A DNA stretch of 64,000 nucleotides, from contig NZ_CP075191.1 of the NCBI RefSeq assembly GCF_020510625.1, positions 4,007,501 to 4,071,500 on the forward strand, in the 5' to 3' direction. This document shows positions 25,487 to 34,415 of the stretch, one piece after another (within the stretch, counting starts at the first letter, position 1; the number at the start of each line of letters is the position of its first letter). The stretch is from Ferribacterium limneticum. Lineage in GTDB: Bacteria; Pseudomonadota; Gammaproteobacteria; Burkholderiales; Rhodocyclaceae. A program made the position numbers and the translations under genes. Below the pieces are notes generated by a model that did no database searches, was not told the origin of the DNA, and worked only from the letters and a program-made list of their open reading frames with translations.

Positions 25487-26986
25487 TCAGCTCGAACAGC
25501 TGACCTCCAATCCGCTGGCCCAGTCGGGGGGCTGCGCGGCCAGATCGTCGAATTCCGGCTGCTCGTCGTAGGGGCGGCGCAGGCAGGTGAGCAGGCGCTG
25601 CACTTCGGAATAATCCTTCATCTTTGCCTTGCGGATGGCAGCTTCGGCCAGCCAGTTGCGCAGCACGTATTTAGGATTGGCGGCGAGCATGGCGGCCTGG
25701 CGCTCGCCATCGTCCCACGGCGTTTGCGCTAGCCTGGCCCGCCAGTTGGCCAGCCAGGTATCGCAGGCGGCCCTATCGACAAACAGATCGCGCAAAGGCG
25801 CATAGGCTTTGGCCATGGCTTCACCGTCGAGACTGCCACTCACTTGCGACAGTCGCCGGAAAAACAGCGTGAAGTCCGGCCGATGCTGTTGCAGGAAGCC
25901 GAAGGTTTCACCAATGAAATTTTCGTCATCCGGCAAGGCGTGGCGCAAGCCGAGCTTGGCGCACATCAGGCGCTCGAAGGTCTGGGCGAAGGCATCGCCA
26001 TAGGTTTCATCAACCGCCGCCCGCGCGGTTTCCGGGTCGTTAATCAGCGGCGCGAAAGCCTCGGCCAGACAGTAGAGGTTCCACTGCGCGACATGTGGCT
26101 GATTGCGATAGGTATAGCGGCCCTGGTGATCCGAGTGATTGCAGATGTGGCCGGCATCGAAGGCTTCCATGAAGCCGAAGGGGCCGTAGTCCAGCGTCAG
26201 GCCGAGGATGGACATATTGTCGGTGTTCATCACGCCATGCATGAAGCCGACTGCCATCCAGTGGGCAATCAGTTCGCCGGTACGGCGGGAAACGTCGCGC
26301 AGCAGGGCATCGTAGGGGTTTGCCACATCACGGCACTCCGGGCGGAAAGTGTCGATGACGTAATCAGCCAGTTGCTGCAATTCGCGGCTTCGATTGCGCG
26401 AAGCCCAGTGTTCGAAGGAACCGAAACGCACGAAGCCCGGCGCGACGCGGGCTACCACGGCGGCCGTTTCGATTTCCTCGCGGCGCACCGGCTGATCGGC
26501 CCCGATCACGCACAGCGCCCGCGTCGTCGGCACGCCGAGGCCGGCCATCGCTTCCGAGCAAAGGAATTCACGGATCGATGAGCGCAGCACGGCACGGCCA
26601 TCCGCCCCCCGCGAGTAGGGCGTTCGTCCGGCCCCTTTGAGCTGGATTTCCCAATGGCCCTGGTCATTCCGCAGACCACCCAGCAAATGCGCCCGTCCGT
26701 CGCCAAGTTGCCCGGCCCAGACGCCAAACTGGTGGCCGGAATAAACGGCGGCCAGCGGTTCGCTGCCCGGCAGAAGGCGGTTGCCGGCGAAGATCTCGGC
26801 AAACTGGGGGCTGTTCATCAACTCGGCAGGCAGGCCGAGCAAGTCGGCCACCTCAGCACTGACGCCGACCACGTTAGGGTCAGGCAGCGGATGCGGCGCA
26901 AGGCGGGTGTAGAAAGCTTCAGGCAGCGCGGCGAAGCTGTTGTGGAAGGCGGGAAATTCAGGCGGCAGGGATTCTGGGGCGTTCAT
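25487..26986 (-). CDS. selO: Protein adenylyltransferase SelO (YdiU family)
   Basis: A 499-residue SelO pseudokinase-fold enzyme that transfers AMP to Ser/Thr/Tyr of target proteins. Family features are VYSGHQFGVWAGQLGDGRA, LKGAGRTPYSRGADGRAVLR, the active-site GFMHGVMNTDNMSI with YGPFGFMEAFD, and the C-terminal VSCSS, where animal SelO carries selenocysteine. Length and motifs are complete. It is convergent with the binding protein and lies downstream of a metallo-beta-lactamase-fold gene. Confidence 0.94.
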   Translation of the reverse strand: MNAPESLPPEFPAFHNSFAALPEAFYTRLAPHPLPDPNVVGVSAEVADLLGLPAELMNSPQFAEIFAGNRLLPGSEPLAAVYSGHQFGVWAGQLGDGRAHLLGGLRNDQGHWEIQLKGAGRTPYSRGADGRAVLRSSIREFLCSEAMAGLGVPTTRALCVIGADQPVRREEIETAAVVARVAPGFVRFGSFEHWASRNRSRELQQLADYVIDTFRPECRDVANPYDALLRDVSRRTGELIAHWMAVGFMHGVMNTDNMSILGLTLDYGPFGFMEAFDAGHICNHSDHQGRYTYRNQPHVAQWNLYCLAEAFAPLINDPETARAAVDETYGDAFAQTFERLMCAKLGLRHALPDDENFIGETFGFLQQHRPDFTLFFRRLSQVSGSLDGEAMAKAYAPLRDLFVDRAACDTWLANWRARLAQTPWDDGERQAAMLAANPKYVLRNWLAEAAIRKAKMKDYSEVQRLLTCLRRPYDEQPEFDDLAAQPPDWASGLEVSCSS

Positions 26987-27090
26987 CGTGTCGGGTTTCT
27001 GGCAAGAAAATCAGGCTATTCCGGCGTGCAGCAAGTGGCGTACCGGCCAGCCCTTTCCTCTGAACACGAAAAGCGCAGTTGGTTCGCCGC

Positions 27091-28104
27091 TTAGAAGCCG
27101 GCCGCTTCGGCTTCCAGGTAGGCGATGCTGACGTACTTGCCGATATTCGCCTCGAAGCCCTTGGTTTCCTTGGCCCGACTGGCGACGCGCGGGTCCTTGA
27201 GGACCAGTTCCTTGGCTTCTTCAAGCGGCAGTCCGTTCTTGACGGCCTGCTCGCAGGGGCGGTAGATGCCTTCGAACAGTTCGCGGTTCCATTTCAGCAC
27301 GTGTTCGCCCGGTTCGCCGTGGGCCGGCAGCCAGATCCGGGTGCCCGTCTTCTTGATCAGCGTGTCGTAGGCCTTGAAGGTGCCGAGATAGGAACCGTCA
27401 TCCATGTTGGCAATGCGCCGGTCCATCGCAATGTCGCCGACCAGCGTCACGCCGTCCTGGACGACCTCGACACAGAGGTCGAAGGGCGTATGCACAGTGC
27501 CGTAGTGATGAATGCGCAGCGTCACATCACCAAACTTGAGCACAGCCCCATGTTCGAGCGGTGTATTGGGCGGCACGATGCGGGTGCCGAGCGATGCCTG
27601 GTTGGTCGCCTTTTCGATCAGCGTCAGCCAGAGACTGCCTTGAATGCCCTTGACCGCCTGAATGGTGCCGGGGTGGGCATAAATCGGCAGGTTGTCGCCG
27701 TAGCGGTCGACGTAGGCATGATTCCCGAGCCAGTGGTCGCCGTGGTAATGGGTGTTGATGATGGCGATCACCGGTTTTTTCAGGTGTTTTTCCAGTTGCC
27801 GGATGGACATTTCGCCGATCTGCACCGAAGCGCCGGTATCGACGACAATGATACCCTTGCTGGTGTTGACGAAGGTGACGTTGCTCATCATTCCCTGGTT
27901 TTCCGGGGTCGGGAAAGCATCGGGCGTGAAGATGATCGCGACATGCTTGGAGATCCGGCGCAGCGGATAGTCCTTGATCGCCGGGCCGCGCACGAAATCG
28001 CTGACCTCTTCGGCGAAGGCACTCATTGCCTGCCACGGAGCAAACTCGACCGCCCCCAGCGCTGAAATGGCGGCCACGGAACGCAAAAAATGACGACGGT
28101 CCAT
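27091..28104 (-). CDS. MBL-fold metallo-hydrolase with Tat signal
   Basis: A 337-residue metallo-beta-lactamase-fold protein. The zinc motif THYHGDHWLGN, the later His in HYGTVHTPFD and Asp in LVGDIAMDRR are present. The N-terminus DRRHFLRSVAAISALG is a twin-arginine-type export signal. The ATG at 28104 has AGGAG six bases upstream and is preferred over one at 28110. It resembles the exported hydrolases found with sulfur-oxidation or quinoprotein systems (SoxH-like); the substrate is unknown. Confidence 0.83.
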   Translation of the reverse strand: MDRRHFLRSVAAISALGAVEFAPWQAMSAFAEEVSDFVRGPAIKDYPLRRISKHVAIIFTPDAFPTPENQGMMSNVTFVNTSKGIIVVDTGASVQIGEMSIRQLEKHLKKPVIAIINTHYHGDHWLGNHAYVDRYGDNLPIYAHPGTIQAVKGIQGSLWLTLIEKATNQASLGTRIVPPNTPLEHGAVLKFGDVTLRIHHYGTVHTPFDLCVEVVQDGVTLVGDIAMDRRIANMDDGSYLGTFKAYDTLIKKTGTRIWLPAHGEPGEHVLKWNRELFEGIYRPCEQAVKNGLPLEEAKELVLKDPRVASRAKETKGFEANIGKYVSIAYLEAEAAGF

Positions 28105-28175
28105 GAGCATCTCCTGAAACGTTAAAATAGCGGCCTATCATCGCGCCGAATCCGGCGCTCGTCTACACTCACGCC

Positions 28176-28394
28176 ATGCGCCGCTACCCGTTCTCTTTCC
28201 TTGCCCTGACCGCCCTCGGGGTGCTCTGCGCCATTCCTGGCGTCATCAGCCTGGCCGGTTTCGGCGCCAGCCTGCACCCGGTACTGGACGACCCGATGGC
28301 CGGGCTGGCCTTCATCGTTTCCGCCGTCGCCCTGATCGGCTCCGGCGCCTTCCCGCTGGTCATCGAGAAGCTGAAGGAAAACGAAGAGGCCTGA
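28176..28394 (+). CDS. Small two-helix membrane protein
   Basis: A 72-residue protein with two membrane segments (FLALTALGVLCAIPGVISLAG and AGLAFIVSAVALIGSGAFPL) joined by a short loop and ended by a charged tail KLKENEEA. It is divergent from the MBL gene and convergent with the YeeE gene. The N-terminal MRRYPFSF looks like a real membrane-protein start, but no strong ribosome site is visible. Function unknown. Confidence 0.6.
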   Translation: MRRYPFSFLALTALGVLCAIPGVISLAGFGASLHPVLDDPMAGLAFIVSAVALIGSGAFPLVIEKLKENEEA

Positions 28395-28401
28395 GCTACT
28401 C

Positions 28402-29505
28402 CTAGGCCTTGCGCATCATTCGCCAGTACTGGAATTTCAGCGTCGCAGCCGCGCCGGCGACAATGGCCAGGAAGGTGACGATGGAACCCAGTGCCAGCGT
28501 CGAAAAGCCGGAGATACCCTGGCCGACCGTGCAGCCCATGGCCACTACGCCGCCGAAGCCCATCAGCGCGGCGCCGAGCAAGTGGTTGGCCGTGTCTTCG
28601 ATACCGGCAAAACCTTCCCAGCGAAAGCCGCGGGTGACGATGGACCAGGCGAAGGAACCGGCAATCACGCCCAGTGCCGTGGCAATCGCGAAAGTTACCG
28701 TGCGGCTGGTATCCGACCACAGCATCAGCAGTTCCAGTGTATAAGCCTGCGGCGCAACAAAACTCAGCGCTTCCATGCGACCGCTGTTGGTGGCGATAAA
28801 AGCTTCTTCCAGCGTATCCGGGTGCTCGGCAAGATAACCGAGGTGACCACTGACATACCAGGCGGCGACCACGGACAGGCCGATGCCGAAACCGGCAAGC
28901 AGGTTGTCGAGCGTCCAGAAATCGCGCTTGAGCAGTGAAAATGCCGTCAATCCGCCGCCAATGACGATGACCGCCAGCAGGAAGGCCGTTTTTGCTTCCA
29001 TACCCAGCGCCACCAGCAGGGCCGGGATATCCTGCCCACCGGGGAAGGTGATGACGGCCTTCTCCAGCACGTTGACGCGGAAGACGCCGAACACGCCGCG
29101 CATGGTCATGTAGGCGACCAGCCCGAGCACCAGGAAGACGACCAGAGACTTCAGATTGCCGCCGCCGATGCGGATCAGGGTCTTGCCGCCGCAACCCGAC
29201 GCCAGCACCATGCCGACGCCGAAGCAGGCGCCGCCGACCAGATAGGACAGCCAGGTGAAATTCGGCGTGCGGTAGATCGATTTGCCGAGGTCGATCAGCC
29301 CTGCGCCATGCAGCGCGGCTGAGCCAAGGATGGCAACGCCGATGGCCAGCAGCCACATGCGCATGCGGCTCCAGTCACCCATGTTGACGATGTCGGCCAC
29401 CGCCCCCATGGTGCAGAAGTGGGTTTTCTGGGCGATGGCGCCGAACATGAAGGCAACGGCAAAGGCCAGCCAGAGAATGGTATTGGGCGAAACGGCAGCT
29501 TCCAT
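28402..29505 (-). CDS. YeeE/YedE family sulfur-compound permease
   Basis: A 367-residue multi-pass membrane protein of the YeeE/YedE (TsuA-like) family, whose characterised members import thiosulfate. The conserved Cys blocks are present: AIAQKTHFCTMGAVADIV at the N-terminus, GMVLASGCGGKTLIRIGGGNLK in the middle and GVVAMGCTVGQGISGFSTL near the C-terminus. It lies 2 bases after queC, so the two are co-transcribed, though no functional link is obvious. Confidence 0.9.
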   Translation of the reverse strand: MEAAVSPNTILWLAFAVAFMFGAIAQKTHFCTMGAVADIVNMGDWSRMRMWLLAIGVAILGSAALHGAGLIDLGKSIYRTPNFTWLSYLVGGACFGVGMVLASGCGGKTLIRIGGGNLKSLVVFLVLGLVAYMTMRGVFGVFRVNVLEKAVITFPGGQDIPALLVALGMEAKTAFLLAVIVIGGGLTAFSLLKRDFWTLDNLLAGFGIGLSVVAAWYVSGHLGYLAEHPDTLEEAFIATNSGRMEALSFVAPQAYTLELLMLWSDTSRTVTFAIATALGVIAGSFAWSIVTRGFRWEGFAGIEDTANHLLGAALMGFGGVVAMGCTVGQGISGFSTLALGSIVTFLAIVAGAAATLKFQYWRMMRKA

Positions 29506-29507
29506 GA

Positions 29508-30185
29508 TCAGGCGCGGTAAAGGGTGGGATCGGCCAGCCCGGCAGCGGCGAAACCTTCGGCGCGCAGGCGGCAGGAATCACAGACACCGCAGGCACGGCC
29601 AAGTTCATCGGCTTGGTAGCAGGAAACGGTCAGGCTGTAATCGACGCCCAGTGCCGCGCCGGTGCGGATGATCTCGGCCTTGGAGAGGTCGATCAGCGGG
29701 GCGTGGATGGACAGCTTGTGGCCTTCGACGCCCGCCTTGGTGGCCAGATTGGCCATGGTTTCGAAGGCGGCGATGTATTCGGGGCGGCAATCCGGGTAGC
29801 CCGAATAGTCCACCGCATTGACGCCAACGAAGATGTCGCGGCTGCCCAGCACCTCGGCCCAGGCCAGCGCCAAAGAAAGCATGATGGTGTTGCGGGCCGG
29901 CACGTAAGTGACCGGAATGCCCGGCTGCACACCTTCGGTCGGTACGGCGATGTTGGTATCGGTCAAAGCCGAACCGCCGAACTGGGCCAGCCCGAAATTG
30001 AGGACGCGATGCTCGGCGGCACCCAGCGCCTTGACGACACGGTCGGCCGCGACCAGCTCGGCACAATGGCGCTGGCCGTAATTGAAGGACAGGCAATAGG
30101 CTTCAAAACCCTGGCTGCGAGCAATGGCCAGACATGTGGCGGAATCGAGTCCACCGGAAAGGAGAACGACGGCTTTCTTCATCAT
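29508..30185 (-). CDS. queC: 7-cyano-7-deazaguanine synthase
   Basis: A 225-residue QueC, which converts 7-carboxy-7-deazaguanine to preQ0 in queuosine synthesis. The PP-loop KKAVVLLSGGLDSATCLAIA, the block YVPARNTIMLSLALAWAE and the zinc-binding SCYQADELGRACGVCDSCRLR are complete. The ATG at 30185 directly precedes the PP-loop strand; a longer frame upstream has no support. queE, the preceding pathway step, lies at 37899-38537. Confidence 0.95.
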   Translation of the reverse strand: MMKKAVVLLSGGLDSATCLAIARSQGFEAYCLSFNYGQRHCAELVAADRVVKALGAAEHRVLNFGLAQFGGSALTDTNIAVPTEGVQPGIPVTYVPARNTIMLSLALAWAEVLGSRDIFVGVNAVDYSGYPDCRPEYIAAFETMANLATKAGVEGHKLSIHAPLIDLSKAEIIRTGAALGVDYSLTVSCYQADELGRACGVCDSCRLRAEGFAAAGLADPTLYRA

Positions 30186-30281
30186 GGGGCGCGAATATAC
30201 CCGAAATCGACCCCGATTTGAGCCGTATCTGCTTGTTACTAAGCTACAATTTCCCGCTTTGACGCCTTCCCGGAGATTGCC

Positions 30282-31448
30282 ATGTCGCTTCGCCTGACTG
30301 CCCTCGCAGCCGTCCTGATGCTTGCCGGTTCCGCCCATGCCGCCGACCAGATCAAGGTTGGCCTGGTTTCGACACTGTCAGGCCCCGGCGCCGGCCTCGG
30401 CGTCGATATTCGCGACGGTTTCAATCTGGCCATGAAGCATCTGAACGGCAAGCTCGGCAACCTGCCGGCCGAAGTGCTGATCGCCGACGACCAGCAGAGT
30501 CCGGATATCGCCAAGCAGACAGCCGACAAATTCCTGAAGAAGGACAAGGTCGATTTCATGACCGGCATCGTCTTCTCCAACATCATGCTGGCGGTCGGCC
30601 CGACGGTCTTCCAGAACCAGACCTTCTACATCTCAGCCAACGCCGGCCCGTCGCAGTATGCCGGCGAGCAGTGCAATCCCTTTTTCTTCAACGTCGCCTG
30701 GCAGAATGACAACCTGCACGAAGCCGTCGGCAAGATCGTTCAGGACAAGGGCTACAAGAATGTCGTGATCGTCACCCCGAACTACCCGGGTGGCAAGGAT
30801 GCCGTTTCCGGCTTCAAGCGCTACTACAAGGGCAAGGTCGCTGACGAGATCTATACCAAGCTCGGCCAGCTCGACTATGCCGCCGAACTGGCGCAGATTC
30901 GCGCCACCAAGCCCGATGCGCTGTTCTTCTTCCTGCCGGGTGGCATGGGCATCAACTTCGTCAAGCAGTTCGTCTCGGCCGGCCTGTCGCGCGACACCCA
31001 GCTGTTCGCCCCCGGCTTCTCGGCCGATGAGGACGTGATCAAGGCCGTCGGTAGTTCGATGATGGGCATGTTCAACTCGTCGCACTGGGCGCACGACATG
31101 GACAATGCCGAGAACAAGCGCTTCGTCGCCGATTTCCAGAAGAACTACGGTCGCCTGCCTTCACTTTACGCCTCGCAGGGCTACGACGCGGCGCTGATGA
31201 TGGACGCCGCCGTGCGCGACGTGAAGGGCAAGGTCGAGGACAAGGCTGCCCTGCAAAAAGCCCTCGAAGCCAAGCGCTTCAAGTCCGTGCGTGGCGACTT
31301 CAAGTTCAACACCAACCACTATCCGGTGCAGAACTACTACCTGCGCGCCATCGGCAAGGATGCCCAAGGCCGCGTCACCAACAAGACCATGGGCACCATC
31401 TTCACCAATCATGCGGATGCCTATGTGGCTTCCTGCAAGATGAAGTGA
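30282..31448 (+). CDS. Branched-chain amino acid/amide ABC transporter binding protein
   Basis: A 388-residue periplasmic binding protein with a signal peptide (LTALAAVLMLAGSAHA) and Peripla_BP_6 features such as IKVGLVSTLSGPGAGLGVDI, NFNVAWQ-like FFFNVAWQND and SQGYDAALMMDAAV. It begins a full HAAT-type importer: permeases at 31806 and 32720 and ATPases at 33660 and 34412. Substrate unknown; this subtype often takes aromatic or short amide compounds. CCGGAGA precedes the ATG. Confidence 0.9.
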   Translation: MSLRLTALAAVLMLAGSAHAADQIKVGLVSTLSGPGAGLGVDIRDGFNLAMKHLNGKLGNLPAEVLIADDQQSPDIAKQTADKFLKKDKVDFMTGIVFSNIMLAVGPTVFQNQTFYISANAGPSQYAGEQCNPFFFNVAWQNDNLHEAVGKIVQDKGYKNVVIVTPNYPGGKDAVSGFKRYYKGKVADEIYTKLGQLDYAAELAQIRATKPDALFFFLPGGMGINFVKQFVSAGLSRDTQLFAPGFSADEDVIKAVGSSMMGMFNSSHWAHDMDNAENKRFVADFQKNYGRLPSLYASQGYDAALMMDAAVRDVKGKVEDKAALQKALEAKRFKSVRGDFKFNTNHYPVQNYYLRAIGKDAQGRVTNKTMGTIFTNHADAYVASCKMK

Positions 31449-31538
31449 CGCCCGGAAGCATTTCTGGAACACCTGCTGCTGCCTTTCCTGTTTGCCGTCC
31501 CGCTCGCTTTCGCCGGGACGCTATGGCGCCTTTGGCAG

Positions 31539-31802
31539 ATGCTGACCAAGCAACTGCCAGCAAGGACGGGTTGCCGATGGGCACGCATCGTCATGACCAT
31601 CCTGCATACCGGGCTGGCCGGCTGGCTGCTCTACATGGCCGGCCGCTGCATCTGGCCCCACTCCTGCGGCGAGGGCTTCGCAGCGGGATTTGCCGCCGGG
31701 GCTGTCGGCCTGATGGCCGCCGTGTGGGCGCTGGTCTGGCTGATCACCGAGGGCCTGATGCTGTTTTGCCGAACTGAGCGCAAAACAGACGCTGGCGACT
31801 GA
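31539..31802 (+). CDS. Small membrane protein within the liv-type cluster
   Basis: An 87-residue frame with two clear membrane segments (IVMTILHTGLAGWLLYMAG and AAGFAAGAVGLMAAVWALVW). The frame stays open upstream to the binding-protein stop (TGA 31446-31448), and those 30 codons encode another hydrophobic run, LLLPFLFAVPLAFAGTLW. No ATG, GTG or TTG exists in that part; a CTG at 31464 has GGAAG six bases upstream. The real protein may therefore be longer. Function unknown; it is 3 bases from the permease gene. Confidence 0.55.
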   Translation: MLTKQLPARTGCRWARIVMTILHTGLAGWLLYMAGRCIWPHSCGEGFAAGFAAGAVGLMAAVWALVWLITEGLMLFCRTERKTDAGD

Positions 31803-31805
31803 ACC

Positions 31806-32720
31806 ATGCTGCAACTATTTCTCGAACAAACCCTCAACGGCCTGCAATTCGGCCTGATGCTCTTTCTGCTCGCCGCCGGGCTGACGCTCGTCTTCGGCAT
31901 CATGGACTGCATCAATCTGGCCCACGGCTCGCTCTACATGGTGGGCGCTTACTTCGTCGCTGCCGCCGCGCAGGCCGCCGATTCGTTCTGGATCGGACTG
32001 GGTGCCGGTGTCGCTGGTGCGGCGGTGCTCGGCCTGCTGCTCGAACTATCGCTGTTCCGGCAACTATATAAACGCGATCATCTGTCGCAGGTGCTCGCCA
32101 CCTTCGCCCTGATCCTGATTGCCAACGAAGCGGTACGCATGATCTGGGGGCCGCAGCCACTGATGCTGAACCCACCAGAGTCGCTGTCTGGTCCGGTCGA
32201 GATTGGCGGCTTTTTCTACCCGGCCTACCGACTGGTCATCATCGCCTTCGGCCTGGCTGTCGCCGGGCTGCTCTACCTGCTCGTGGCGAAAAGCCGGGTC
32301 GGCATGTGGGTACGCGCCGGGGCCTCGAATCGCGAAATGACCGAGGCGCTCGGCATCAACGTGCAAGGCCTGTTCGCCGCCGTGTTCGTTTTCGGCGCCG
32401 CCCTCTGCGCGCTGGCCGGCGGCCTGCTCGGGCCGTTGCTCGCAGTGCAGGTCGGCATGGGCGAAAGCGTGCTGATCCTGGCTTTCGTCGTCATCATCAT
32501 CGGCGGCATTGGTTCGATTCGCGGTGCGCTGGTCGGCAGTCTGATCGTCGGTACCGTCGACACGCTGGGTCGTGCTCTGTTACCCACCCTGCTGCGCGCC
32601 CTGCTGCCGGCCGATGCGGCATCCACCCTCGGTCCTGCGCTGGCTTCGATCCTGATCTACCTGCTGATGGCCGGCATCCTCTTCTTCAAGCCGCAAGGCC
32701 TGTTCCCGGCGAGGGCGTGA
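31806..32720 (+). CDS. livH: Branched-chain amino acid/amide ABC transporter permease LivH
   Basis: A 304-residue LivH-family permease. Family blocks are LNGLQFGLMLFLLAAGLTLVFGIMDCINLAHG at the N-terminus, shortened here as FGIMDCINLAHGSLYMVGAY, the cytoplasmic loop VRAGASNREMTEALGINV that contacts the ATPase, and GGIGSIRGALVGSLIVG near the end. Its stop overlaps the next gene's ATG (TGATG). Part of the five-subunit importer starting at 30282. Confidence 0.92.
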   Translation: MLQLFLEQTLNGLQFGLMLFLLAAGLTLVFGIMDCINLAHGSLYMVGAYFVAAAAQAADSFWIGLGAGVAGAAVLGLLLELSLFRQLYKRDHLSQVLATFALILIANEAVRMIWGPQPLMLNPPESLSGPVEIGGFFYPAYRLVIIAFGLAVAGLLYLLVAKSRVGMWVRAGASNREMTEALGINVQGLFAAVFVFGAALCALAGGLLGPLLAVQVGMGESVLILAFVVIIIGGIGSIRGALVGSLIVGTVDTLGRALLPTLLRALLPADAASTLGPALASILIYLLMAGILFFKPQGLFPARA

Positions 32721-33667
32721 TGGCTTTCTACCGTCCCGCCAGTTACCAATACCCCCTCGCCATCGCGCTGCTGCTGGCGCTGCTCGCCTTGCCACCGACA
32801 CTGACCGCCTTGGGCCAGGAGTTCTACATCGGCTTTGCCACCCGCGTGCTGATCCTGGCGCTGGCCGCCTCCAGCCTGAATCTGGTGCTCGGTTTCGGCG
32901 GCATGTTCTCGCTCGGCCACGCTGCCTTTTTTGGTGCCGGCGCCTACGCGGCAGCAATCTGCATGAGCAGCGGCATCAGCGATGCCTTGCTGGCCTTTCC
33001 GCTGGCCATGGCGGTTGCCGGGCTGCTGGCGCTGGGCGTTGGCGCCATCAGCCTGCGCACCCGGGGCGTCTATTTCATCATGATCACCCTGGCCTTCGCC
33101 CAGATGGCCTATTACCTGTTCGTCTCGGCCCGCAGTTGGGGCGGCGATGACGGCTTGCCGCTGGTCGGCCGGATGACCCTGGGTGGTTTCAGCCTGGCCG
33201 GCGATAGCGCACTGTTCTATGCCGCCCTTGGCTGCCTGGCACTGGTCATGCTCTTTCTCGGGCGGCTGGCCGATGCCCGTTTCGGCCGGGTCATCCAGGC
33301 CATCCGCGAGAACGAGACGCGCATGGAAGCCCTCGGCTACCCGGTCTTCCGCTACCGCCTGATCTGCTTTGCCCTCGGCGGCGCATTGGCCGGACTGGCC
33401 GGTGCCTTGCTGGCCAACCTGACCGGCCTGGCCAGCCCCAACCTGCTGCAATGGACGCAATCCGGCACGCTGCTGGTCATGGTCATCATCGGTGGCGTTG
33501 GCTATCTGTATGGTGGGGTAGTCGGGGCGGTCGTGCTCTTGGTGCTGGAGGAAAGCCTGGTCGGCGTCACCGAGCACTGGCACATTGCCCTTGGTCTGCT
33601 GCTGCTCGGGATCGTGCTCTTCGCCCCCAAGGGTGTTGCGGCCTTGTTTGGAAAACGCCATGACTGA
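32720..33667 (+). CDS. livM: Branched-chain amino acid/amide ABC transporter permease LivM
   Basis: A 315-residue LivM-family permease with about nine membrane segments. NLVLGFGGMFSLGHAAFFGAGAY, the coupling loop IQAIRENETRMEALGYPVF and IIGGVGYLYGGVVGAVVLL are typical. The ATG at 32720 overlaps the livH stop; its own stop overlaps livG by 8 bases. The frame is open far upstream inside livH, but that part is out of frame with livH and is not real. Confidence 0.92.
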   Translation: MAFYRPASYQYPLAIALLLALLALPPTLTALGQEFYIGFATRVLILALAASSLNLVLGFGGMFSLGHAAFFGAGAYAAAICMSSGISDALLAFPLAMAVAGLLALGVGAISLRTRGVYFIMITLAFAQMAYYLFVSARSWGGDDGLPLVGRMTLGGFSLAGDSALFYAALGCLALVMLFLGRLADARFGRVIQAIRENETRMEALGYPVFRYRLICFALGGALAGLAGALLANLTGLASPNLLQWTQSGTLLVMVIIGGVGYLYGGVVGAVVLLVLEESLVGVTEHWHIALGLLLLGIVLFAPKGVAALFGKRHD

Positions 33668-34415
33668 GGCGCTGCTCGACGTCCGCAATCTATCGCGCCG
33701 CTTTGCTGCGGTCGACGCGCTGCAAGGCGTCAATTTCAGCGTTGTAGCCGGCGAGGTGCATGCCCTGATCGGCCCCAACGGCGCTGGCAAGACCACCTTC
33801 ATTCACCACGTTTCCGGCGCCCTGCTGCCCGACTCGGGCAGCGTGCATTTCGCCGGCCGGGACGTGACAAAGCTTGCCATGCATCAGCGCGTCGCGGTCG
33901 GCATGGCGCGCTCTTACCAGATCACCAATGTCTTTCTTGGTCTGTCGGCCCTCGACAACGTGGCACTGGCGGTGCTGGGACAAAAGGATTCCGGCAGCAG
34001 CTTCCGCTTCTGGCGACCGGCAAGCAGCGAAGCCGCGATGTTCGACGAAGCACGCAGCTACCTCGAACAACTTGGGCTGGGCCATCGCGTCGACACCATC
34101 GCCGGCAATCTTGCCCATGGCGAGCAACGGGCGCTCGAACTGGCCATGGCCTTGGCCACCAAGCCGCAGATGCTGCTGCTCGACGAACCGATGGCTGGCA
34201 CCGGCCCCGAGGAATCTGCCCAGATGGTCGAACTGATCGAGCAAATTGCCCGTCATGTCACGATCCTGCTTGTCGAGCACGACATGGCGGCAGTCTTCCG
34301 CCTGGCCGACCGCATTTCGGTACTGGTCAATGGCCACCTGATCTGTACCGGCACGCCGGATGAGGTGCGGACAAACCCGGAAGTGCGCCGCGCCTACCTC
34401 GGAGATCACCAGTGA
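33660..34415 (+). CDS. livG: Branched-chain amino acid/amide ABC transporter ATPase LivG
   Basis: A 251-residue ABC ATPase. Walker A is GPNGAGKTTFIH, the family segment GMARSYQITNVFLGLSALDNV follows, the signature is replaced by LAHGEQRALELAMALA as usual for LivG, and Walker B is MLLLDEPMAGTGPEE. The start at 33660 overlaps livM. It acts with LivF at the cytoplasmic face of the permease pair. Confidence 0.92.
   Translation: MTEALLDVRNLSRRFAAVDALQGVNFSVVAGEVHALIGPNGAGKTTFIHHVSGALLPDSGSVHFAGRDVTKLAMHQRVAVGMARSYQITNVFLGLSALDNVALAVLGQKDSGSSFRFWRPASSEAAMFDEARSYLEQLGLGHRVDTIAGNLAHGEQRALELAMALATKPQMLLLDEPMAGTGPEESAQMVELIEQIARHVTILLVEHDMAAVFRLADRISVLVNGHLICTGTPDEVRTNPEVRRAYLGDHQ

Noticed and set aside
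31445..31777. A 110-codon frame beginning with GTG at the binding-protein stop.
   Set aside because: Its translation is Pro/Arg-rich without order; the overlapping frame containing ATG 31539 has membrane helices and is more likely real.
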